NCBI GenBank assembly: GCA_937877605.1
Contig: CALFJA010000123.1
Location: 1-28,542, forward strand
Direction of reading: 5' to 3'
Length of the DNA stretch: 28,542 nt
Origin: an uncultured Prevotellaceae bacterium
GTDB lineage: Bacteria; Bacteroidota; Bacteroidia; Bacteroidales; Bacteroidaceae
Both the position numbers and the translations under genes were made by a program. The notes beneath the pieces were generated by a model that worked only from the letters and a program-made list of their open reading frames with translations, was not told the origin of the DNA and made no database searches. Below are positions 15,879 to 21,985 of the stretch, piece after piece (the first letter of the stretch is position 1; each line of letters starts with the position of its first letter).

Positions 15879-15943
15879 GTCAATTCTTTCCATAAAATGG
15901 AAAATCTGCATGAAAAAGTAATTAAAAAATGAATAAAAAATGC

Positions 15944-15951
15944 TACTTTTG
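15944..15951 (+). promoter_or_regulatory. predicted -7 element for dgt, implying a leaderless mRNA
   Basis: TACTTTTG matches TAnnTTTG exactly and ends only 5 bp before the dgt ATG at 15957. Transcription from such elements normally begins about 5-7 bp further on, that is, at or next to the start codon. No convincing -33 TTG is visible. Confidence 0.5.
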
Positions 15952-15956
15952 TGGTC

Positions 15957-17291
15957 ATGAAATGGCAACAACTAATTTCGAACAAGCGCCTGGGGCAGGA
16001 AATCCGCCATAGTGAGCGCCACGACGACCGGTCGGAATTCAAGCGCGACTACGACCGTCTGATATTCTCCGCACCCTTTCGCCGGTTGCAGAACAAGACA
16101 CAAGTATTCCCCCTACCGGGTAGCATCTTTGTGCACAATCGCCTTACTCATTCGCTCGAGGTGGCTTCCGTTGGGAAATCGCTCGGCGACGATGTAGCCC
16201 ACGAACTGAAGGAGCGACATCCGGAACTGACAGGTACGCTGTTTGAGGAAATCGGAGCCATCGTGAGCGCCGCCTGTCTGGCTCACGACATGGGCAATCC
16301 CCCGTTCGGACACAGTGGCGAGAGTGCCATCCGTGCCTTCTTTTCCGAGGGCAAGGGAAGACCGCTGAAAGAGCATGTGAACGGCTTCTTCTGGTCGGAC
16401 ATCTGCCGCTTCGACGGCAACGCCAATGCTTTCCGACTGCTGTCGCACAAGTTCAAGGGGCGCCGTAACGGCGGTTTCGCCATGACCTACGCCATGCTGG
16501 CAAGCATTGTGAAGTATCCTTTCCCTTCCTACCATGCCGCCAAATGCAAGTTCGGATTCTTCACATCTGAATACAACGACTATTTGAAAATTGCGGAGGA
16601 GCTTGGTATTCCACAACTTTCCTTGGGGAATGGACATGAACGCTGGGCACGCCATCCGCTAGTATACTTGGTCGAGGCTGCCGACGACATCTGCTACGAG
16701 GTCATGGACATTGAAGATGCCCACAAACTGAAACTTCTTTCGTTTGAGGAAACCAAGTCGCTATTGTTGAGATTTATCGATGAAATGGGGCAAAATCGCA
16801 TCTTAGAACGGATAAGGGAGGAGCAGATAGACGACAGGAACGAACAGATAAACTACATCCGTGCCTGTGTGATAGGCGTGCTGGAGCACGAATGCGTGAA
16901 GGTGTTTGTCGAACACGAGGAAGAAATCCTGGCAGGAACTTTCAGCGGAAGCCTGATCGACCACATCGGTGAGCCCGCCAGGGCGGCCTACGAAGCCTGC
17001 AAGAAACTCTCGAAGATGCGAATCTACGGCAGCAAGATTGTGCTGGATGTGGAACTGAGCGGCTACAAGATTATGGAAACGCTCATGGAAACCTTCATCG
17101 AGGCTGTGCTGCATCCCGACAAGTTCTATTCGCGCCAGTTGCTGAACCGCGTGAGCAACCAGTATGAGATTGACGCTCCCGACCTGGAGACCCGCATCAT
17201 GGCCATCATCGACTTCATTTCGGGCATGACCGATGTCTATGCGCTCGACCTTTACCAGAAAATCGGAGGCATCTCCCTGCCTGTGGTATAG
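15957..17291 (+). CDS. dgt: deoxyguanosinetriphosphate triphosphohydrolase (HD domain)
   Basis: This 444-residue protein (from ATG 15957) is an HD-superfamily dNTP triphosphohydrolase, which removes the whole triphosphate from dGTP or other dNTPs. The N-terminus MKWQQLISNKRLGQE is followed by FKRDYDRLIFSAPFRRLQNK, then HNRLTHSLEVASVGKSLG (first metal His) and CLAHDMGNPPFGHSGE (the HD pair). The bacterial Dgt family keeps this order. A GTG at 15951 is in frame, but the sequence fits the family best from the ATG. The gene diverges from dut, so two enzymes that trim the dNTP pool share a 114-bp control region. A strong terminator follows. Confidence 0.93.
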   Translation: MKWQQLISNKRLGQEIRHSERHDDRSEFKRDYDRLIFSAPFRRLQNKTQVFPLPGSIFVHNRLTHSLEVASVGKSLGDDVAHELKERHPELTGTLFEEIGAIVSAACLAHDMGNPPFGHSGESAIRAFFSEGKGRPLKEHVNGFFWSDICRFDGNANAFRLLSHKFKGRRNGGFAMTYAMLASIVKYPFPSYHAAKCKFGFFTSEYNDYLKIAEELGIPQLSLGNGHERWARHPLVYLVEAADDICYEVMDIEDAHKLKLLSFEETKSLLLRFIDEMGQNRILERIREEQIDDRNEQINYIRACVIGVLEHECVKVFVEHEEEILAGTFSGSLIDHIGEPARAAYEACKKLSKMRIYGSKIVLDVELSGYKIMETLMETFIEAVLHPDKFYSRQLLNRVSNQYEIDAPDLETRIMAIIDFISGMTDVYALDLYQKIGGISLPVV

Positions 17292-17345
17292 TTGTTTGCA
17301 GCAATTCACACCACGCCACAAGGGGGAAGCAAATCCCATAAAAAG

Positions 17346-17379
17346 ACAAACGGCAGAAAGCGAACTTTCTGCCGTTTGT
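17346..17379. terminator. bidirectional terminator between convergent dgt and glsB-like genes
   Basis: ACAAACGGCAGAAAG (17346-17360) and CTTTCTGCCGTTTGT (17365-17379) form a perfect 15-bp stem with a CGAA tetraloop. It is followed by an AT-rich tail on the plus side and preceded by an A run (17341-17344) that would be a U tract on the minus side. It stands 54 bp after the dgt stop and 19 bp beyond the minus-strand gene's stop, so it can serve both. Confidence 0.9.
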
Positions 17380-17398
17380 TATTTATAAGGTATCCGTT

Positions 17399-18382
17399 TT
17401 ATTCCTTCTTTTCAGTTGCTGAGGGCTTGGTCAGCCTCAACGGGTCGGGACAGTCGCGCAGGAAGGTTTCTATGTGCCGGATGCGCTTCTGTTCGAGTAT
17501 CTCGTCGATGGTAATCAGGATGCCCGTTTCCTCCACTTCGCCGAAACCGTTGTTGATGGCGGTGCCGAAGAGTTTCATGGTCGGGCTGAGGCTCATGTAG
17601 GCATTGACCAGTGGCGGGATGTTGTAGCCCAGCTTGCGTATCTCACCATTCAGGATCTTGTAGTCACCCTTGAAGCTGTTCTCTGTGAAGATGGCTTTCA
17701 GTTCGCCCTCGTCTGTCTCAAGTTCCAAGGGGTGGAAGGGAATGATGAGGCGGTCTTTGTCGTCGAAATACTTCTTGAGGAAGTAGAGTATCATGTCGCG
17801 TCCCTTGCGTACATAGGACGGATACATGGTCATTTTCCCGAAGAAGTAGCGCACATTGGGGCGGATAAGGGTGAGCGCACCGAGTCCATCCCACAGGTTG
17901 TCGAGGGCAAAGAGGCTCTTTGCGCCCATCTTCGAGCTCTGATAGGGCAGCGAGACGAACGAGCGTCCGAGTTCAACTGTGTACGGAGCGTATTCCTTCA
18001 GGAACTTCTCGGAGAAATGGAACATGTGGCTGGTGGCCAGGACGGGCTGCCCCTTTTCGTCAATGCGCCAGTCGGTACCATACTGATAGCGGTAGCCACC
18101 TATGATTTCCTCTTCTTCCGGATTCCAGACGATGAGTTGCTTGTAGCAGTTGTCGCCCAGGTCGAACTCGTCGATGTCGCATTCCTTTCCCGTTCCGCCG
18201 CCGGCTGTACGGAAAGCGATTTCCCGCAGGCGTCCGATTTCGCGCATCACATTGGGGGCTTCGTCGCCGGTGACGATGTAGATTTCGTTGTGAATCTTGT
18301 TGGTACGGCGCAACAGGCGTTCCGGAGTCAGTTCTTGCTCGAGAAGTTGCTTGTCTACTGGGGGTATGATTGGTTGCTCCAT
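17399..18382 (-). CDS. glsB: GlsB-like N-acyltransferase (hemolysin/OlsB-type GNAT)
   Basis: This 327-residue protein has the GNAT-like fold of OlsB and hemolysin-type N-acyltransferases. An N-terminal segment (IYIVTGDEAPNVMREIGRLR) leads into IVWNPEEEEIIGGYRYQYG and then TVELGRSFVSLPYQ. The ELGRSFV motif is characteristic of OlsB-like enzymes that move an acyl chain to an amino acid. In Bacteroides thetaiotaomicron the neighbouring genes glsB and glsA make glycine lipids, as I recall from published work. Here the same two kinds of gene are adjacent, so GlsB would form N-acyl-glycine (or another N-acyl amino acid). The gene is second in the pair, 39 bp after the glsA-like gene, and ends at the shared terminator. 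The amino-acid substrate is inferred from homology only. Confidence 0.8.
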   Translation of the reverse strand: MEQPIIPPVDKQLLEQELTPERLLRRTNKIHNEIYIVTGDEAPNVMREIGRLREIAFRTAGGGTGKECDIDEFDLGDNCYKQLIVWNPEEEEIIGGYRYQYGTDWRIDEKGQPVLATSHMFHFSEKFLKEYAPYTVELGRSFVSLPYQSSKMGAKSLFALDNLWDGLGALTLIRPNVRYFFGKMTMYPSYVRKGRDMILYFLKKYFDDKDRLIIPFHPLELETDEGELKAIFTENSFKGDYKILNGEIRKLGYNIPPLVNAYMSLSPTMKLFGTAINNGFGEVEETGILITIDEILEQKRIRHIETFLRDCPDPLRLTKPSATEKKE

Positions 18383-18421
18383 AATGTATGTGTGATTACT
18401 CCACAGAAAGATTTTGAAGGG

Positions 18422-19255
18422 TTATTTGGGTAATTCGTAAACTTTTTCTTCTACAATTTTCGCCCATTCCATCGGCATTTTCGACTTGTCAAAGGTTTCC
18501 CACGGCATGGGGTTGCCAATGGTAATCTCGAAAGTCTTGCCTCGGTTCTTGAACATCTCGTCGGACAGGAAGAGCATCGCGATGTTGAATTTCTTGACAT
18601 AGCGGTCGCTGAAGTTGGCCAGACGATAGAAGAAATTGGAGTTCTGCCCGCTGAAATGGATGGGCACGATGTCGCGGTGGGTTTGCACGCTCTTGCTGAT
18701 AAAGGTTTTCTTCCAGTCCAGGTCGTGCACTTTGCCCTTCCGGCGGCGTGAGCAGATGCCGGCAGGGAACATCACAATGTGGTTGTCTCCCCTGAATCCG
18801 GCCTCCACCATGGCGGGGAAGTTCCTGCTGTTCTTGCCCGTCTTGTTGATGGGAATGCAGAGGGGGGCAAGGTTGGGGATGTACATCAGCAGGTCGTTCA
18901 CCAGATAGCGGAACTTGTCGTCGTAGTGCTTGCCCACCAATGCACCGACAGCCACGCCGTCGATGCCTCCCAGCGGGTGGTTGGACACGAATGTATAGAA
19001 CTTGCCTTCCTCGTTCGGAGGGAGGTTTTCCAATCCGTTCACCTTGATGGTCATGCCCAGATAGTCGAGGCAGGCCTGCAACCAGTCGCTGCCCTCCTTG
19101 TCGGCTGCCGAGGCAATGAAGTCGTTCAGTTCGTCCTGATGGATGAGACGCTTCAGCCATGACACGACAAACCGCGGCACATACTTTGACTTTGCGCCCA
19201 TCTTCGTCTTCAAAACCTGATCAATATCTAACAGTTTCAACTCTGTTGAACTCAT
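18422..19255 (-). CDS. glsA: GlsA-like O-acyltransferase (PlsC family)
   Basis: This 277-residue protein is a lysophospholipid-acyltransferase-type enzyme. The catalytic NHxxxxD motif is present as SNHPLGGIDG (residues about 90-99). A substrate-binding block IPINKTGKNSRNF follows, and then the FPAG motif in MFPAGICSRRRKG (residues about 158-170). In the GlsA/OlsA pathway this enzyme adds a second acyl chain to the hydroxyl of the N-acyl amino acid, giving the two-chain lipid. Adjacent placement with the GlsB-like gene supports that role over glycerophospholipid synthesis, but a general PlsC activity cannot be excluded. It is the first gene of the pair, with a promoter-like element 23-30 bp upstream. 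Confidence 0.8.
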   Translation of the reverse strand: MSSTELKLLDIDQVLKTKMGAKSKYVPRFVVSWLKRLIHQDELNDFIASAADKEGSDWLQACLDYLGMTIKVNGLENLPPNEEGKFYTFVSNHPLGGIDGVAVGALVGKHYDDKFRYLVNDLLMYIPNLAPLCIPINKTGKNSRNFPAMVEAGFRGDNHIVMFPAGICSRRRKGKVHDLDWKKTFISKSVQTHRDIVPIHFSGQNSNFFYRLANFSDRYVKKFNIAMLFLSDEMFKNRGKTFEITIGNPMPWETFDKSKMPMEWAKIVEEKVYELPK

Positions 19256-19277
19256 GGAAAAGTCGGTTAATATTCTG

Positions 19278-19285
19278 CAAAAATA
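19278..19285 (-). promoter_or_regulatory. predicted -7 element for the gls-like pair
   Basis: TATTTTTG on the minus strand (19278-19285) matches TAnnTTTG, with TTTG at 19303-19306 spaced 17 bp upstream. A second TATTTTTG lies at 19317-19324 and could be an alternative promoter. The glsA-like ATG is at 19255. Confidence 0.5.
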
Positions 19286-19329
19286 ACATAACTTTTTATA
19301 AACAAATCACTTTTTGCAAAAATATTCAA

Positions 19330-20010
19330 GAAAAAATTGGGTGATTTTTTGAATTGTCCAACCATTCGCCCGGCACTCCGTTTCAGCCTGTCGCCCAGCT
19401 ATCTTCCCGTAACAGCATATTCATAACTTTCCGTCCGGCAGCCACATAGGGGGTAACAGATAGAATTCACTCTAGCGAAACGGTATAACCGTTTTGAAAA
19501 AGCGCATGGATCTTTCGCAATCCAGATGCGAAAAGTGAAGAATTAAGAGTGAAGAGCACGGAAAACACAAAAGGCACACATGCAAAAATGGGCGAAAATA
19601 TGGAAAAAAGTCCCACCAGAACCTGTCCTTTTGTCCCCTGTTTCCCACCCTTTCGCAGTGTGAGTGGGGCCTATACGAAAAGTGTTTAAGCCCCAATCGG
19701 AAAGTAGATGTCAAACAGTTGCTTTGGGAAATTTTATAACTAACTGAGCACCAAGTACTTGCGTAGAACGCAGAAAATCGGCGATATTTTGCGCTCAGAG
19801 GCTCTTCAGTAGCGAAAAATCGATTCTGCGGAAGGTAAAATTCTCAGTTATGGAAGAAACGGCGTGGGAAACCTGCCGGACAAGCACCATATTGCCTGAT
19901 AGAAAAAGGCGGCATAAAAAGCGAATTTTGGCTGAAAATGTAACTTGCCAATTCGCAAAATACCCCACAAAAAGGCGCAAAATCCACTGTTTTTCAAAAA
20001 AAATCGGCCT
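19330..20010. other. long non-coding stretch with several palindromes, no recognised gene
   Basis: About 680 bp without a convincing gene. Short frames on both strands (61-80 codons) show no family, and their sequences look random. What can be seen is a set of palindromes. AAACGGT-ATA-ACCGTTT is at 19478-19494. TTTCGCA (19513-19519) pairs with TGCGAAA (19527-19533). GTCCCAC (19610-19616) can pair with GTGGGGC (19664-19670). A closed group at 19744-19798 has outer arms CTGAGC and GCTCAG around TGCGT-AGA-ACGCA. The stretch is less GC-rich than the genes around it. It could hold a small RNA or binding sites, or be decayed DNA. Confidence 0.5.
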
Positions 20011-20025
20011 GCAAAAATATTTTTG

Positions 20026-20050
20026 TGGAGAATTGTGGGGAATTGTGGGG
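20026..20050 (+). promoter_or_regulatory. predicted MraZ operator: three TGGNN boxes at 10-bp spacing
   Basis: TGGAG (20026-20030), TGGGG (20036-20040) and TGGGG (20046-20050) are separated by the identical 5-bp spacer AATTG. E. coli MraZ is known to bind three TGGGN repeats separated by 5 bp upstream of its own gene. The boxes lie just before the predicted -7 element of mraZ, so bound MraZ would cover the -33 region and probably repress the dcw operon. Confidence 0.8.
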
Positions 20051-20059
20051 GATTTTGTT

Positions 20060-20067
20060 TAATTTTG
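20060..20067 (+). promoter_or_regulatory. predicted mraZ (dcw operon) promoter -7 element
   Basis: TAATTTTG matches TAnnTTTG and would start transcription near 20073, about 24 bp before the mraZ ATG. The -33 region overlaps the MraZ boxes. A palindrome CAAAAATATTTTTG (20012-20025), which contains TATTTTTG in both directions, lies just upstream. Confidence 0.6.
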
Positions 20068-20096
20068 CCTCACTAATATTTTTTAAAGAAGTACAC

Positions 20097-20570
20097 ATGC
20101 GCTTTTTAGGTAACATAGAAGCAAAAATCGATGCCAAAGGCCGCCTTTTCCTGCCGGCAACCTTCCGCAAGATACTGCAACAGGCCGGCGAAGAGGACCT
20201 GGTGTTGCGCAAAGATGTCTTCCAGCCCTGTCTGGTGCTGTTCCCCAAATCCACATGGAACGAGCAGATGGATCTGGTCAGGAGCCGCCTATCCAGGTGG
20301 AAGAAGGACCAACAGGCCATCTACCGGCAGTTCGTGAGCGACCTGGAAGAGTTCAACCTTGACGCAAACGGCCGGTTCCTGGTTCCCAAGCGATACTTGA
20401 AGATGGCCGACATCCACCAGTCGGTGAAGTTCATCGGCATGGGCGACTGCATCGAACTGTGGAGCAACGACGACAAGTCAGACCAGCCATTCGTCGACCT
20501 GGAGGAATTCGGCGAGGCACTGGAAAGGCTCATGGACGAAGAGCCCAAGGCCCAGGACAAAGAACAGTAA
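20097..20570 (+). CDS. mraZ: transcriptional regulator MraZ
   Basis: This 157-residue protein has two AbrB-like swapped-hairpin domains, each with the MraZ signature: AKIDAKGRLFLPATFRKIL (residues about 8-26) and FNLDANGRFLVPKRYLKMA (about 83-101). MraZ forms a ring of subunits and binds spaced TGGGN repeats upstream of its own operon, repressing division and cell-wall genes in E. coli. Such boxes are present at 20026-20050. The open frame extends back to a GTG at 20025, but that part overlaps the predicted promoter; the ATG at 20097 gives MRFLGNIEAKID, the expected start. It is the first gene of the dcw cluster, with rsmH 15 bp downstream. Confidence 0.95.
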   Translation: MRFLGNIEAKIDAKGRLFLPATFRKILQQAGEEDLVLRKDVFQPCLVLFPKSTWNEQMDLVRSRLSRWKKDQQAIYRQFVSDLEEFNLDANGRFLVPKRYLKMADIHQSVKFIGMGDCIELWSNDDKSDQPFVDLEEFGEALERLMDEEPKAQDKEQ

Positions 20571-20585
20571 TAAGACCAGTACACG

Positions 20586-21521
20586 ATGACTATCACCGCA
20601 ACAGGCTACCACACACCAGTGCTCCTGCAAGAGAGCATCAACGGGCTGGACATCCGGCCCGACGGCATCTACGCAGACATGACCTTTGGCGGCGGAGGAC
20701 ATGCCTCGGCCATCGTGAAACGGCTCGGGAAGCAGGGAAAACTCTTTGCTTTCGACCAGGATGCCGACGCCCTGCAGAACCTCATGGAGACCCACGGGGA
20801 ACTCCTGCGGCAGAAACAGTTCACCTTTGTGCGGTCAAACTTCCGCTACCTGAAGAACTGGATGCGCTACTACGGAGTGGAAGCCCTTGACGGAATACTG
20901 GCCGACCTCGGCGTCAGCTCGCACCACTTCGACGACGAAGAGCGCGGGTTCTCCTTCCGATTCGACGCCCCGCTCGACATGAGGATGAACAAGCAGGCGC
21001 AGTCGACGGCGGCAGATGTGCTGAACAAATACACCGAAGAACAACTCTCCGACGTCTTCTATCTCTACGGAGAGCTCAAGAATGCCCGACAACTGGCCAG
21101 AGCCGCCGTTGAAAGACGGAAGAAGCAACCCTTCAAGACCACGCAGGACTTCATCGGAGCCATCGCCAGACTCATACCCAAAGAGCGCGAGAAAAAGGAG
21201 TTGGCAAAGGCATTCCAGGCCCTGCGCATTGAAGTCAACCAGGAGATGGAGGCACTCAAGGAAATGCTCCAGGCGGCAACCGAACTCCTGAAGCCGGGCG
21301 GACGGCTCGCGGTCATCACCTACCATTCGCTCGAAGACCGCCTGGTGAAGAACATGATAAAGGCGGGCAACTGCGAAGGAAAGGTGGAACAGGACTTCTT
21401 CGGGAGAGCGCAGAAACCACTCCAGGCTGTCAACACAAAACCCATCGTTCCAAAAGCAGACGAACAAACAAACAATCCCAGAAGCCGAAGCGCGAAACTC
21501 AGAATAGCAGAAAAAGCATGA
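20586..21521 (+). CDS. rsmH: 16S rRNA (cytosine(1402)-N(4))-methyltransferase
   Basis: This 311-residue protein is RsmH (MraW), which uses S-adenosylmethionine to methylate N4 of C1402 in the decoding centre of 16S rRNA. The N-terminus GYHTPVLLQESINGL and the SAM motif YADMTFGGGGHASAI (residues about 29-43) are typical. They are followed by ADLGVSSHHFDDEERGFSFR and, near the C-terminus, GGRLAVITYHSLEDRLVK. Length and order match the family. It sits in its usual position after mraZ, and its stop overlaps the ftsL-like start by ATGA (21518-21521). Confidence 0.97.
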   Translation: MTITATGYHTPVLLQESINGLDIRPDGIYADMTFGGGGHASAIVKRLGKQGKLFAFDQDADALQNLMETHGELLRQKQFTFVRSNFRYLKNWMRYYGVEALDGILADLGVSSHHFDDEERGFSFRFDAPLDMRMNKQAQSTAADVLNKYTEEQLSDVFYLYGELKNARQLARAAVERRKKQPFKTTQDFIGAIARLIPKEREKKELAKAFQALRIEVNQEMEALKEMLQAATELLKPGGRLAVITYHSLEDRLVKNMIKAGNCEGKVEQDFFGRAQKPLQAVNTKPIVPKADEQTNNPRSRSAKLRIAEKA

Positions 21522-21985
21522 ACCCAGAAGAAAACATCATCATAGAAGAACCGTTCGTGGAGGAAGAAGCACCCCAAGAAGAACCGGTAAAAGAAGAAGA
21601 GAGTACCATCTCACTCGAGGAAGCCATCAAGGACCTTGCCCACGAAGACGAAGCACCGCAGTCGACAACCTTTTCCCTGCGGAAGATTCTGCTGGGCGAC
21701 ATTCTCAACACGGGCATTGTCAAGAAGCAGATATGGCTCCTGCTGCTCATTACCGCCTTCGTCATCGCCTCCATCACCTGCCGGTACAAATGCCAGCAGA
21801 GCACATTGAAGATCGACAAGCTGCAGAAGGAACTCACCGACGCCAAGTTCCGGGCACTCACCAGCAGTAGCCAACTGACGGAGAAATGCCGCGAAAGCAA
21901 TGTACTTGAAATGCTGAAGAACAACAAGGACAGCGTTCTCCACCACCCCAACCAGCCGCCCTACATCATAAACATACCGCAATGA
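21518..21985 (+). CDS. ftsL: FtsL-like division protein with acidic N-terminal extension
   Basis: This 155-residue single-pass protein has a very acidic N-terminal part (residues about 1-45, Glu-rich, for example EEPFVEEEAPQEEPVKEEE). A short basic segment (VKKQ) follows, then one transmembrane helix (IWLLLLITAFVIASITC, residues about 71-87) and an extracytoplasmic coiled coil (STLKIDKLQKELTDAKFRAL). FtsL-like proteins in this slot between rsmH and ftsI bridge FtsB and the septal synthase FtsWI. Sequence conservation is low in this family, so the call rests on position and topology. The acidic cytosolic extension is longer than in the Bacteroides forms I recall. It overlaps both neighbours by ATGA, indicating translational coupling. 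Confidence 0.82.
   Translation: MNPEENIIIEEPFVEEEAPQEEPVKEEESTISLEEAIKDLAHEDEAPQSTTFSLRKILLGDILNTGIVKKQIWLLLLITAFVIASITCRYKCQQSTLKIDKLQKELTDAKFRALTSSSQLTEKCRESNVLEMLKNNKDSVLHHPNQPPYIINIPQ

Noticed and set aside
14526..15932. 468-codon plus-strand frame opposite the TPR and dut genes
   Set aside because: Antisense to two well-supported genes and crosses their boundary.
19472..19980. Short minus-strand frames (80 and 61 codons) in the gap before mraZ
   Set aside because: Aromatic- and Cys-rich random-looking products, no neighbour coupling and no recognised domain.
19256..20096. tRNA, SRP RNA or another standard RNA gene in the long gap
   Set aside because: No cloverleaf with a T-loop, CCA end or SRP signature loop could be found by eye.
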